Assembly: GCF_012062845.1 (NCBI RefSeq)
Contig: NZ_WWNB01000001.1
Span: forward strand, 292,160 to 356,159
Direction of reading: 5' to 3'
DNA length: 64,000 bases
Origin: Halomonas salinarum
Lineage (GTDB): Bacteria; Pseudomonadota; Gammaproteobacteria; Pseudomonadales; Halomonadaceae
The first letter of the stretch is position 1. Each line of letters starts with the position of its first letter. A model generated the notes under the pieces. That model saw nothing but the letters and a program-made list of their open reading frames with translations. It made no database searches and was not told the DNA's origin. Shown piece by piece: positions 36,483 to 45,221 of this stretch. The position numbers and the translations under genes are program-made.

Positions 36483-36498
36483 CGGTACATTCCTTGCA
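36483..36498 (+). promoter_or_regulatory. Sigma-54-like promoter of nasTS
   Basis: CGGTACATTCCTTGCA keeps the invariant GG and GC at correct spacing (mismatches at positions 1, 4 and 7) and lies about 50 bases before the nasT ATG. The surrounding region between nasA and nasT (36000-36547) contains no gene. The match is weaker than the nasA one. Confidence 0.5.
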
Positions 36499-36547
36499 TG
36501 AGTCGGAGCATCCGCATTACGTTCATCGAAGATCGCGAGCCACCACC

Positions 36548-37141
36548 ATGCCCCCACCGCTGAATATCCTGCTGGTCGACGACGAGGTCGTGCGCGCCGC
36601 CATGGTCGAGGAGGCCCTCACCAGCGAGGGCCACCGGGTGATCTGCCGGCTGCAGACCCCCACCAGCCTCAACGAGATGGTCGCCCGCCACGAGCCCGAC
36701 GTGGTGATCATCGACATGGAGTCCCCCGACCGCGACACCCTCGACAGCATGGCGCTGCTCAACCGGGAGAACCCGCGCCCGGTGGTGTTCTTCGCCGACC
36801 AGCATGACTCCGACACCATGCAGGCGGCGCTCAAGTCCGGGGTCAGCGCCTATGTGGTCGATGGCCTGGTACCCAGCCGTGTCCGCGCCATCATCGACGT
36901 CGCCATCGCTCGCTTCGACGCCTTCCAATCGATGCGCAGCGAACTCGACAAGACGCGTAACAAGCTTGCCGAGCGCAAGCGCATCGAGCGCGCCAAGGGC
37001 CTCTTGATGCAGCACCAGAACTGTGGAGAAGAGGAGGCCTACCGCATGCTGCGCAAGATCGCCATGGATCGTAGCCAGCGTATCTTTGAGGTCGCCAAGA
37101 GCGTCATCGACATTCTCGAACCCCTGGAGAAGGGCCCATGA
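36548..37141 (+). CDS. nasT: Nitrate-responsive antiterminator with receiver-like and ANTAR domains
   Basis: A 197-residue protein. Residues 5-125 form a pseudo-receiver (LNILLVDDEVVRAAMVEEAL, DVVIIDMESPD) and the C-terminal about 55 residues an ANTAR RNA-binding domain (LAERKRIERAKGLLMQHQNCGEEEAYRMLRKIAM). NasT binds tandem leader hairpins to prevent transcription termination; NasS holds it inactive until nitrate is present. Hairpins of the right type occur ahead of nasA, the nirB operon and the transporter gene. It overlaps nasS by four bases (ATGA). Start at the MPPPLNILLVDDE methionine. Confidence 0.94.
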   Translation: MPPPLNILLVDDEVVRAAMVEEALTSEGHRVICRLQTPTSLNEMVARHEPDVVIIDMESPDRDTLDSMALLNRENPRPVVFFADQHDSDTMQAALKSGVSAYVVDGLVPSRVRAIIDVAIARFDAFQSMRSELDKTRNKLAERKRIERAKGLLMQHQNCGEEEAYRMLRKIAMDRSQRIFEVAKSVIDILEPLEKGP

Positions 37142-38163
37142 CTGCATTGAAAGATGCCGAACTCGACCGACTGACGCTCGGCTTCGTGCCCCTGATCGAC
37201 TGTGCCCTGCTGGTCGTCGCCCGAGAGCAGGGCTTCTTCGCCGAGCAGGGTCTCGATGTCACGCTGTCGCGCCAGAATGCCTGGTCGACGCTGCGCGACC
37301 GGGTAGCTGCCGGCCTGCTGGACGGCGCCCAGATGCTGGCCCCGCTGCCGCTGGCCATGAGCCTGGGGCTGGGGCGCGCGCCCTGCGACACCCTGGCACC
37401 GATCGTCCTGGGTCGACACGGTAATACCATCGCCTTGTCCCATGAGCTCTCAAGCATCAGCGGCGTCGGCTATCACGAGGATCCGGCCCTCAGTGCTCGC
37501 TCGCTCGCCGGCTACCTCGGCAAGCACCCGGACCACCGCCTGAGCCTGGCCATGGTCTATCCGCACTCCTGCCAACACTATGAGCTGCGCCATTGGCTGA
37601 GCCTTGGTGGCCTCGATCCGGACCGGGACCTGGACCTCAGCGTCTTGCCGCCGCCGCAGATGGTCGAGGCGCTCGAGGCCGGTCGCATCGATGGCTTCTG
37701 CGTGGGCGAGCCCTGGGGGTCACTGGCCGAGTCGCGAGAGGCCGGGCGAATCGTCGCCACCGGCGCTCAGCTATGGCCCACGCCGCCCGAGAAGGTGCTC
37801 GGCGTGACGCGCTCCTGGGCCCACCGCTATCCGGCCACCCTGGCACGGCTGATCCGTGCCCTGCGTGAGGCCAGTCACTGGCTCTCGGCGGCCCCCGCAA
37901 ACCGTCGCCAGGCCTACGAATGGCTGGCCCTGCCGCCCTATCTGGATCGCTCGATCAGCCATCTCGACCACCTGCCGCTGGACGAGGCACCGATCAACCA
38001 GCAGCTCTACGGCCCCGACATGCTGCGCCCCGAGGTCGAGAGCGCAAGCCTGTTCGCCGAGCAGATGGATCAGCAGATGCGTGCCAGCGGCCGCCGCCTG
38101 GACCGTGCCACCCTCGATGAGTGCTACAGCCCTGTGCATTTCGACGCGACGACGCACCAGTGA
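37138..38163 (+). CDS. nasS: Nitrate-binding sensor NasS (NrtA/CmpA family)
   Basis: A 341-residue protein of the nitrate-binding NrtA/CmpA fold (LTLGFVPLIDCALLVVAREQGFF, GAQMLAPLPLAM, GFCVGEPWGSLAE). It lacks the lipoprotein or Tat signal of true transporters, so it acts in the cytoplasm, where it binds nitrate or nitrite and releases NasT. It overlaps nasT by ATGA, unlike the more usual nasS-nasT order. It ends about 95 bases before the sigma-54 element of the next operon. Confidence 0.93.
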   Translation: MTALKDAELDRLTLGFVPLIDCALLVVAREQGFFAEQGLDVTLSRQNAWSTLRDRVAAGLLDGAQMLAPLPLAMSLGLGRAPCDTLAPIVLGRHGNTIALSHELSSISGVGYHEDPALSARSLAGYLGKHPDHRLSLAMVYPHSCQHYELRHWLSLGGLDPDRDLDLSVLPPPQMVEALEAGRIDGFCVGEPWGSLAESREAGRIVATGAQLWPTPPEKVLGVTRSWAHRYPATLARLIRALREASHWLSAAPANRRQAYEWLALPPYLDRSISHLDHLPLDEAPINQQLYGPDMLRPEVESASLFAEQMDQQMRASGRRLDRATLDECYSPVHFDATTHQ

Positions 38164-38257
38164 CGAGCACGGGAGCGGATGCCGGCGCCTTCTTACGCCG
38201 ACAGGAATCACTCACAACATACTGTTGATAAAGGATAAAAAGACGAAATCGCGCCAT

Positions 38258-38273
38258 TGGCCGATTCCTTGCA
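38258..38273 (+). promoter_or_regulatory. Sigma-54 promoter of the reductase-nirB operon
   Basis: TGGCCGATTCCTTGCA has the TGGC and TTGCA blocks at standard spacing. Transcription would start near 38284, a few bases before the leader hairpins, as for nasA. Confidence 0.75.
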
Positions 38274-38289
38274 CATATCCTTACAGCAC

Positions 38290-38370
38290 TGCCCCTCTCG
38301 CCAGGGGCACCCCTAACCGGCCAGCGACGACCAATGGCGGTCGCCGCTGAGCCACGGACGAAGACGTCCG
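38290..38370 (+). promoter_or_regulatory. Leader hairpins upstream of the nitrite reduction operon (NasT target)
   Basis: Three hairpins precede the terminator. 38290-38309: TGCCCCT/AGGGGCA with loop CTCGCC. 38324-38347: stem GCGACGACC/GGTCGCCGC (one mismatch) with loop AATGGC, an A1/G4 six-base loop. 38355-38370: CGGAC/GTCCG with loop GAAGAC, G4 but not A1. The last overlaps the 5' arm of the terminator, mirroring the nasA leader. The role of the first hairpin is unknown. Confidence 0.7.
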
Positions 38371-38420
38371 GCCAGGTACTGCCGCTATGCGTGGCGGCAC
38401 CTGACCGGGCGTCTTTTTTT
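38363..38420 (+). terminator. Leader terminator of the reductase-nirB operon
   Basis: A long hairpin with interrupted pairing: GACG/CGTC, CCGG/CCGG, CAGGT/ACCTG and GCCGC/GCGGC around a small loop, followed by seven T. It lies about 75 bases before the first gene, so it must be overcome for expression; NasT is the likely antiterminator. Confidence 0.85.
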
Positions 38421-38495
38421 GTGCGTCGTCCCCCGCCCACCGCTGGTCGGCAGACGAGAGCGCATGAACGCAATGACCGCTGGAGGAGAGGCACC

Positions 38496-39833
38496 ATGAC
38501 CCCTCACCCGACGCCCACCGCCGAGCACCTGGTGATCATCGGCAACGGCATGGCCGGCCACCGCCTGCTCGAGGCGTTGATGAAACGCCCTGACCGCCCC
38601 CGCCGCATCACCATGATCGGCGAGGAAAACACACCGGCCTACAACCGCATCCTGCTATCGCCCTGGCTGGCCGGGGAGATGGACCGCGAGGCCCTGACCC
38701 TGCACGACGCCGACTGGTATGCCGACCAGGGCATCGAGCTGCTGCTGGGCGCGCGGATCGCCGAGATCGACCGCCGGCAGCGACGCCTCGTCACTGCCGC
38801 GGGCCGGCAGATCGGCTACGACCGCCTGGTGCTGGCCACCGGCTCACGCCCGGCGATGCCGGCCGTCGAAGGCATCGATCTGGAGGGTGTCCACGGCTTT
38901 CGTGACCTTGAGGACGTCGCGGCGTTGACCCGGGCGGCACGGCGCGGAGGCCCGGCGGTGGTCATCGGCGGTGGGCTGCTCGGCCTGGAGGCCGCCGAGG
39001 GGTTGCGCAAACAGGCGAAGCTCGAGGCAGCAGGCGACCCGCAGGCGACCGGCCGCGACATGACCATCAGCGTGTTGCAGCGCTCGGACCGGCTGATGAA
39101 CCGCCAGCTCGATGCCACCGCGGCCGGGCTGCTGGAGGCGGAGCTGAACGAGCGCGGCCTTGCCATCCTGACCGGCGCTCGCCTGGCCGCCCTGGAGGAC
39201 GACACGCAGGGGCGGGTCTGCGCCGTGCACCTCGAGGACGGTCGACGGCTCGCCGCCCACTGCGTGGTGATCGCCGCCGGTATTACGCCCAATGCCGAGC
39301 TTGGCGAGGCGGCGGGGCTAGAGGTGAAGCGCGCCATCGTCGTCGATGAGTTTCTCACTACCTCCGACCCGTGCATTCATGCCCTGGGCGAATGCTGCCA
39401 GTTCAATGGCACCACCTACGGCCTGGTCGAGCCGATCTGGCGCCAGGTCGAGGTGCTGGCCGATCACCTGAGCCGCACAGCCAAGGCTCAGGCGGCGTCC
39501 GGCTACGTCGAGCGGCCCACCGCCACCAAGCTCAAGGTCAGCGGCATCGCGCTGTATGCCTTCGGCCCCATCGAGCCCGACGACGATCACGAGGTGTTGA
39601 CCTACCACGATCCGCAGCACGGCGACTATCGCCGCCTGCTGCTGCGCGACAACCGCCTCGAGGGGGCCGTGCTCTACGGCGATACCGCCGCCGGCCCCTG
39701 GTACTTCGAGCATTCGCTTAACGGACAGGATCTCTCCGGCTGCCGCCAGGCCCTGCTGTTCGGGGCAAGCGACGCCAACCGCCTGCTCGATTCCGCTTCT
39801 TCCCCCACCGCCACTCAGGAGGCCGCCGCATGA
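38496..39833 (+). CDS. FAD-dependent NAD(P)H reductase of assimilatory nitrate reduction (NasC/NirB N-domain type)
   Basis: A 445-residue pyridine nucleotide-disulfide reductase-like protein: FAD motif IIGNGMAGHRLLEAL near residue 13, MIGEENTPAYNRILLSPWLAG, NAD motif VVIGGGLLGLEAAEGL and C-terminal FAD contact VVDEFLTTSDPCIHALGE. It resembles the N-terminal half of NirB and Klebsiella NasC (about 457 residues), the electron-transfer subunit that passes electrons from NADH to NasA. It lacks its own [2Fe-2S] domain, which NasA supplies at its C-terminus. Start follows GGAGGAGAGG and the gene overlaps nirB by four bases. Confidence 0.88.
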   Translation: MTPHPTPTAEHLVIIGNGMAGHRLLEALMKRPDRPRRITMIGEENTPAYNRILLSPWLAGEMDREALTLHDADWYADQGIELLLGARIAEIDRRQRRLVTAAGRQIGYDRLVLATGSRPAMPAVEGIDLEGVHGFRDLEDVAALTRAARRGGPAVVIGGGLLGLEAAEGLRKQAKLEAAGDPQATGRDMTISVLQRSDRLMNRQLDATAAGLLEAELNERGLAILTGARLAALEDDTQGRVCAVHLEDGRRLAAHCVVIAAGITPNAELGEAAGLEVKRAIVVDEFLTTSDPCIHALGECCQFNGTTYGLVEPIWRQVEVLADHLSRTAKAQAASGYVERPTATKLKVSGIALYAFGPIEPDDDHEVLTYHDPQHGDYRRLLLRDNRLEGAVLYGDTAAGPWYFEHSLNGQDLSGCRQALLFGASDANRLLDSASSPTATQEAAA

Positions 39834-42340
39834 CGACGCCTACTCCCCAAGACCTGATCATCATCGGTAACGGCATGGTCGGCCACCATCTGGTCGAGCA
39901 ACTCATCGAACGCGGCGCCACCGAGCAATACCGCATCACGGTATTCGGCGAGGAGCGTCATCGCGCCTACGACCGCGTCCACCTCTCCGAATACTTCGCC
40001 GCTCACGACGCCCAGTCGCTGGCCATGTGCGATGCGGACTTCTACGCGCAGAACGGCATCGAGTTGCGCCTGCATGAGGCGGTGACCGCCCTCGACCGCG
40101 ACAAGGGCGAGGTGGTGACCGACCAGGGTCGCTATGCCTACGACCGGCTGGTGCTGGCCACCGGCTCCTACCCCTTCGTGCCGCCGATCCCCGGCAACGA
40201 TCGCGACAACTGCCTGGTCTACCGCACCCTGGATGATTTAGACGCCATCCGCGCCGCGGCAAAGACGGCCACCACCGGCGTGGTGGTCGGCGGCGGCCTG
40301 CTCGGCCTGGAGGCGGCCAACGCCCTGCACGGCCTCGATCTCGATACCGCCGTGGTCGAGTTCGCCCCTCGGCTGATGCCGATGCAGGTCGACACCGAGG
40401 GCGGTGAGCTGCTGCGCGAGAAGATCGAGGCGCTGGGCGTTCAGGTGCTCACCGGCCGCGCCACCCAGCATATCGAGGACGGCGAGGCCAGCTTCCACCG
40501 CATGGTCTTCCAGGACGACAAGGTACTGGAGACCGACCTGATCGTGTTCTCGGCAGGCATTCGGCCCCGCGACGAGCTGGCAAGGGACGCCGCCCTGGAG
40601 ATGGGCGAGCGCGGCGGCGTGGCGATCGACGACCACTGCCTGACCAGCGACCCGGCGATCCTGGCCATCGGCGAGGTGGCGCTGTGGCAGGGCAGCATCT
40701 TCGGCCTGGTGGCCCCTGGCTACCAGATGGCCAAGGCCGCCGCGGATACCCTGCTGGGTGGTGAGCTGACCTTCGAAGGCGCCGACATGAGCACCAAGCT
40801 CAAGCTGCTCGGCGTCGACGTAGGCGCCATCGGCGACGCCCACGGCAACCAGAACCCCGGCGCGCGGATGTTCCGCTACCTCGACGAGATCAAGCAGGAA
40901 TACCGCAAGCTGGTGGTCACAAGCGACGGCAAGAAGCTGCTCGGCGCCATGCTGGTGGGCGACAACGCCACCTACGACACCCTGATGCAGTATTACAGCA
41001 ATGGCCTGGAACTGCCCGAGGACCCGGCTGCGCTGATCCTGCCCTCCAGCGAGGGCGCGCCGACCCTGGGCGCCGACGCCCTGCCCGAGGGCGCGACCAT
41101 CTGCTCCTGTCACAATGTCACCAAGGGCGCAATCTGCGAGACGATCGACGCCGGCGCCGTCGACCTGGGGGCCGTCAAGGCCGAGACCAAGGCCAGCACC
41201 GGCTGCGGCGGTTGCGCGGGCCTGCTCAAGAGCGTGGTCGACCATGAACTCGAGGCCCGCGGCGTGGAGGTCGACCACTCGATCTGCGAACACTTCGCCC
41301 ACACCCGCCAGGAGCTCTATTCGCTGGTGCGCGTCGAGGGCATCAAGACCTTCAGCGAGCTGATCGAGAAGCACGGCACGGCGTCAGGCCACCGCCTCGG
41401 CTGTGATATCTGCAAGCCGGCGGTGGCCTCGATCCTGGCCTCCTGCTTCAACGAGCCGATCACCGATGCCGCGCATATCCCGCTGCAGGATACCAACGAC
41501 ACCTTCATGGCCAACATGCAGAAGAACGGCACCTACTCGGTGGTGCCGCGCATTCCCGGCGGTGAGATCACCCCGAGCAAGCTGCGCGTGCTGGGGGAGG
41601 TCGGCGAGAAGTACGGTCTCTACACCAAGATCACCGGCGGCCAGCGGGTCGACCTGTTCGGCGCCCACCTCGAGGACCTGCCGGACATCTGGGGCGAATT
41701 GATCGACGCCGGCTTCGAGACCGGTCACGCCTACGGCAAGTCGCTGCGCACCGTGAAGTCCTGCGTCGGCAGCACCTGGTGCCGCTATGGCGTCCAGGAC
41801 AGCGTCGGCATGGCGATCCGGCTGGAGAACCGCTACAAGGGCCTGCGCTCGCCCCACAAGATCAAGTTCGCCGTCTCCGGCTGCACCCGGGAGTGTGCCG
41901 AGGCCCAGAGCAAGGACATCGGGGTGATCGCCACCGAGCATGGCTGGAACCTCTATGTCTGCGGCAACGGCGGCATGCGCCCGCGCCATGCCGAGCTGTT
42001 CGCGACCGATCTGGACGACGAGGCCCTGATCAGCACCATCGATCGCCTGCTGATGTTCTATGTGCGCACCGCCGATCGCCTGCAGCGGACCTCGGTGTGG
42101 CGCGAGAGCCTCGAGGGCGGCCTGGATTACCTCAAGGAGGTGGTGCTCGAGGACAGCCTGGGCATCAACGCGGAGCTCGAGGCCCAGATGCAGACCGTGA
42201 TCGACAACTACGAATGTGAGTGGGCCGGTGCGCTCAAGGACCCCGAGAAGCTCAAGCGCTTCCGCAGCTTCGTCAACGATGCCCGCCCCGACCCGGACAT
42301 CATCGTAACCGAGGAGCGCGGCCAGCTCAGGCCCGCCTGA
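39830..42340 (+). CDS. nirB: Nitrite reductase (NAD(P)H) large subunit
   Basis: A full-length 836-residue siroheme enzyme that reduces nitrite to ammonium. FAD/NAD domain: IIGNGMVGHHLVEQLIERG, VVGGGLLGLEAANAL. BFD-like [2Fe-2S] domain: ICSCHNVTKGAICE and TGCGGCAGL. The siroheme-[4Fe-4S] cysteines are in KSCVGSTWCRYG and SGCTRECAEAQS. Overlaps the preceding reductase gene (ATGA), so both subunits are coupled. nirD follows after an unusually long 235-base gap that holds a repeat element. The siroheme comes from the CobA-encoded pathway. Confidence 0.96.
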   Translation: MTTPTPQDLIIIGNGMVGHHLVEQLIERGATEQYRITVFGEERHRAYDRVHLSEYFAAHDAQSLAMCDADFYAQNGIELRLHEAVTALDRDKGEVVTDQGRYAYDRLVLATGSYPFVPPIPGNDRDNCLVYRTLDDLDAIRAAAKTATTGVVVGGGLLGLEAANALHGLDLDTAVVEFAPRLMPMQVDTEGGELLREKIEALGVQVLTGRATQHIEDGEASFHRMVFQDDKVLETDLIVFSAGIRPRDELARDAALEMGERGGVAIDDHCLTSDPAILAIGEVALWQGSIFGLVAPGYQMAKAAADTLLGGELTFEGADMSTKLKLLGVDVGAIGDAHGNQNPGARMFRYLDEIKQEYRKLVVTSDGKKLLGAMLVGDNATYDTLMQYYSNGLELPEDPAALILPSSEGAPTLGADALPEGATICSCHNVTKGAICETIDAGAVDLGAVKAETKASTGCGGCAGLLKSVVDHELEARGVEVDHSICEHFAHTRQELYSLVRVEGIKTFSELIEKHGTASGHRLGCDICKPAVASILASCFNEPITDAAHIPLQDTNDTFMANMQKNGTYSVVPRIPGGEITPSKLRVLGEVGEKYGLYTKITGGQRVDLFGAHLEDLPDIWGELIDAGFETGHAYGKSLRTVKSCVGSTWCRYGVQDSVGMAIRLENRYKGLRSPHKIKFAVSGCTRECAEAQSKDIGVIATEHGWNLYVCGNGGMRPRHAELFATDLDDEALISTIDRLLMFYVRTADRLQRTSVWRESLEGGLDYLKEVVLEDSLGINAELEAQMQTVIDNYECEWAGALKDPEKLKRFRSFVNDARPDPDIIVTEERGQLRPA

Positions 42341-42392
42341 CAGGTCCTTCCGCTCCCGTTGACACCCTCTGCGTGCCAACGAGGGGCGCCGG

Positions 42393-42480
42393 GGACAGGT
42401 TGAAGAGGAGGTCCTACGCCAGGGATGGCGTCGGTAGCGCCCAGGGATGGGTTCAAAGCGCCTCCTCGCAGACCTGTCCA
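42393..42480. repeat. Palindromic interspersed repeat between nirB and nirD
   Basis: The ends are imperfect inverted repeats: GGACAGGTTGAAGAGGAGG at 42393-42411 and, at the right, CCTCCTCGCAGACCTGTCC. The interior has two related CAGGGATGG blocks. A degenerate copy in the opposite orientation lies at 16266-16362. It interrupts an otherwise tightly packed operon and might form a hairpin in the mRNA between nirB and nirD. Its length and design resemble REP/BIME-type or small mobile palindromic elements; I know no name for it. Confidence 0.8.
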
Positions 42481-42575
42481 CGAATCAGCCCCGAGTGACC
42501 AGACCGGCGCCTATCGTTCCTCCAACGACGAATTGGCCACGCATCACGTTCCACGAACGAACAAGGTACTCTCAC

Positions 42576-42947
42576 ATGACCACCGCAACTGCAGAAGTCA
42601 CAGCCATGACCTGGCAACCCCTGTGCACCAAGGCCGACCTGGTCGCCTACTCCGGCGTCGCCGCCTGGATCGAGACGCCCGAGGGACCGGCCCAGGTGGC
42701 CCTTTTTTACCTCCCCGGCCACGCCACCGAGCTGTTCGCCCTGGACCATCACGACCCTTTCTCCGACGCCAACGTCATCGCCCGCGGCATCGTCGGCGAC
42801 ATTCAGGGGGAGCCGGTGGTGGCATCGCCCATCTACAAGCAGCATTTTCGTCTCAGCGACGGCCAGTGCCTGGAAGACGAGACGGTGCGGTTGCGCTGTT
42901 GGCCGCTGCGCCTTGAAAGCGGTCAGGTCCTGATTGCCACTGACTGA
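42576..42947 (+). CDS. nirD: Nitrite reductase (NAD(P)H) small subunit
   Basis: A 123-residue Rieske-fold protein without iron-sulfur ligands, as usual for NirD: the cluster positions lack the Cys-His pairs (FALDHHDPFSDANVIARG and VASPIYKQHFRLSDGQC). It stabilises NirB. The start at 42576 follows AAGGTACT; an internal ATG at codon 11 (MTWQPLC) is an alternative and would give the more usual length. Separated from nirB by the repeat element, which may change its expression relative to nirB. Confidence 0.93.
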   Translation: MTTATAEVTAMTWQPLCTKADLVAYSGVAAWIETPEGPAQVALFYLPGHATELFALDHHDPFSDANVIARGIVGDIQGEPVVASPIYKQHFRLSDGQCLEDETVRLRCWPLRLESGQVLIATD

Positions 42948-43295
42948 CCTTTCGCATGATGCTGCCGCAGGCATGGCGAAACAGTAGCCGAGATGAAAGA
43001 CGTGGGTTACGTTAAACGGTAATGCCGTACAGAAAATGTTCGAAGGCGTCGAAACGGCGGACACCAGGCTTCACATCGTTGCGTCGCCTCAGCGTGAAAG
43101 CCGTTATGTTGCCGCACTGGGCATACAACACTCATGCTAAGGACATAAGGAAAATCACCTAAGACGGGAGGCGCCAATCACAAGAGCGTTAGGCAAGGAA
43201 GGCGGCACTGGCTGGACCAGCGAAAGATTGTCATGTCCCTGTAAGGGCTCGCTGCCAGTGTCGGAACTGCGGTTAACCAAGGAGTGTTCCTGCCG
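42948..43295 (+). promoter_or_regulatory. 348-base gap before the PhoH gene
   Basis: No gene found. The open frames in it have no family resemblance. The right end contains AAGGAG at 43279, the ribosome site of the next gene. No hairpin with a T run was found after nirD, so nirD may read through or use Rho. Confidence 0.5.
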
Positions 43296-44708
43296 ATGGT
43301 ACGAATCGAGAAGAAAGCCACCCGGCTTTACGTGCTGGACACCAACGTCCTGATTCATGACCCTGCCGCCCTCTACCAGTTCGAAGAGCATGATGTGGTC
43401 ATCCCGATGACCGTGCTGGAAGAGCTCGACAAGCACAAAAACGGCATTCGCGAGATCGCCCGTACCGCCCGCCAAGTCAGTCGCACCCTCTCCGATATCA
43501 CAAGCCGCGTCGGCTTCGATGAAATCCAGGCCGGTATCCCGATTCCCGGTTCCATCGGTGTCACTGGCCGCCTGCGCTTTCTCTGCTACCACGACCTGAA
43601 ACCGCTCGACAACCTGGAGGACAGCCCCGACAACCGGATCCTCGCCGAGACCTGCCGGCTGCGTGACGACCGCCCGGATGCCTCGGTGATCCTTGTGACC
43701 AAGGACATCAACCTGCGGGTCAAGGCCGCCGCCCTCAAGGTGCCGGTGGAAGACTATCTCAACGACCGTGCCTTCTCCGATCTCGACGCCATGATCGAGG
43801 GTGCGCGGATCTACCCTGATGCCGGCGAGCACGGGACCGGCCTCTGGGAAGAGCTGGATGTCGAGGTCAAGGTCGAGCGTGTTGACCACCATACCTACTA
43901 CCAACTGAGCGGCGAGATGCCCACCGACTGGCATGTCGGCATGCTGGTCTCGGACAGCGAGAACGACGCCAATTTCGAAGCCATCATCCGCGAACTGGGA
44001 CCGACCAGCGCACGGCTTCAGCTACTCACCAACTACCGCCATCACGCCGGTGTGTGGGGCGTGCACGCCCACGACAGCCGCCAGAACTTTACCCTCAACC
44101 TGCTGATGGACCCGGACATCGATCTGGTGACCATCGCCGGCAACGCCGGCACCGGCAAGACCTTCATGACGCTTGCCGCCGCGCTCGAGCAGACGCTGGA
44201 CATGAAGGGCTTCGAGCGCATTGTCTTCACCCGGGCGCCGATTCCGATGGGCGAAGACATCGGCTTCTTGCCCGGCACCGAGGAAGAGAAGATGTCACCG
44301 TGGATGGGTGCCTTCCATGACAATATGGATAACCTGCTACGTGACGAGAAGGACGGCTCGTCAAGCTGGGACAATGACGCTACCCGCTCGCTGATCGGCT
44401 CCCGGGTACAGATCCGCTCACCGGGGTTCATGCGCGGACGCACCCTCAATGACACCCTGCTGATCATTGATGAGGCCCAGAACTTCACACCCAAGCAGCT
44501 GAAATCCCTGATCACCCGCGCCGGGCGTAACACCAAGATCGTCTGCCTGGGCAACGTCGGGCAGATCGATACGCCCTACCTCACCGCCAACACCTGTGGC
44601 ATGGCAACAGTCGTGCAGAACTTCCGCGACTGGCCCCATGCCGGCCACATCACGCTGCGAAGTGTCGAACGCTCGCGGCTGGCTCTCGCAGGCGAAGAAC
44701 TGCTCTAG
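43296..44708 (+). CDS. PhoH-family protein: PIN domain fused to PhoH-type ATPase
   Basis: A 470-residue PIN-PhoH (PhoH2-type) protein. The N-terminal PIN ribonuclease domain begins RLYVLDTNVLIHDP and keeps acidic residues (ETCRLR, ILVTKDINLRVKA). The C-terminal AAA-like ATPase has Walker A GNAGTGKT at residues 282-289, TRAPIPMGEDIGFLPG and Walker B TLLIIDEAQNF. PhoH2 proteins unwind and cleave RNA. Start at 43296; a GTG four codons upstream is possible. It is a single transcription unit with its own terminator. Confidence 0.92.
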   Translation: MVRIEKKATRLYVLDTNVLIHDPAALYQFEEHDVVIPMTVLEELDKHKNGIREIARTARQVSRTLSDITSRVGFDEIQAGIPIPGSIGVTGRLRFLCYHDLKPLDNLEDSPDNRILAETCRLRDDRPDASVILVTKDINLRVKAAALKVPVEDYLNDRAFSDLDAMIEGARIYPDAGEHGTGLWEELDVEVKVERVDHHTYYQLSGEMPTDWHVGMLVSDSENDANFEAIIRELGPTSARLQLLTNYRHHAGVWGVHAHDSRQNFTLNLLMDPDIDLVTIAGNAGTGKTFMTLAAALEQTLDMKGFERIVFTRAPIPMGEDIGFLPGTEEEKMSPWMGAFHDNMDNLLRDEKDGSSSWDNDATRSLIGSRVQIRSPGFMRGRTLNDTLLIIDEAQNFTPKQLKSLITRAGRNTKIVCLGNVGQIDTPYLTANTCGMATVVQNFRDWPHAGHITLRSVERSRLALAGEELL

Positions 44709-44745
44709 GCATATCTAGGCATGGAGCCTTCCCTCTCAACACAAC

Positions 44746-44771
44746 GACGCCCGCCATTTGGCGGGCGTCTT
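44746..44771 (+). terminator. Terminator of the phoH-like gene
   Basis: Perfect 10-bp stem GACGCCCGCC / GGCGGGCGTC with loop ATTT, followed by TTG; 38 bases after the stop codon. The T tract is short. Confidence 0.75.
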
Positions 44772-44826
44772 GCGTCGTATGGCTAGGCCCGGGCGCTGAC
44801 GACCCGTTGATTCAGGACCAGCTGAT

Positions 44827-45048
44827 TCAGTCGTGCCGATTGGCTGCCTTCTCGAGCAATGCCTCGCTCTCGCTGCCGGGGCCCTGGCGAATGATTTCCT
44901 GTGCTTCGTGATAGAGGCATACATACGTACTACAGGAAGCACAGAACACCTTGTCATCGGGGTTATGCACCTCGGATACCCGCATGCGGTGGCTGCCGCA
45001 ATTAGGGCAACCTACCGGCAAGCGAAAATCTTCTGATAAATCGGGCAT
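44827..45048 (-). CDS. Small zinc-ribbon protein, function unknown
   Basis: A 73-residue cytoplasmic protein. Two CxxC motifs, CPNC near residue 14 and CASC near residue 36, form a zinc-ribbon; it ends in a helix (SESEALLEKAANRH). I do not know a family name. Start at 45048 follows AGGAGACAG. It is a single gene on the minus strand. Its size and ribbon resemble small zinc-binding proteins that bind RNA or ribosomes, but that is a guess. Confidence 0.75.
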   Translation of the reverse strand: MPDLSEDFRLPVGCPNCGSHRMRVSEVHNPDDKVFCASCSTYVCLYHEAQEIIRQGPGSESEALLEKAANRHD

Positions 45049-45221
45049 ATCTGTCTCCTGAGCGTATCGTCCACAGTGAATAGTCCGGGCATTCGACCGA
45101 GAGTTCAAGTCAGTTCCGGCTTTTACACGAGCGGCAGATGAGCGGGAAGCCGGTCTGACTGCAGAGCGGGCAAGGGCCTATGACCATAGCACTCTACCCG
45201 GACGACTCAACTGGCTGGGCG

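Noticed and set aside
35972..36547. Upstream extension of nasT
   Set aside because: It crosses the divergent nasA leader and promoter elements; the receiver domain begins normally at 36548.
36000..36557. Upstream extension of nasA by 186 codons
   Set aside because: It would translate through the sigma-54 element, the hairpins and the terminator; the cluster cysteine motif lies at residue 8 with the chosen start.
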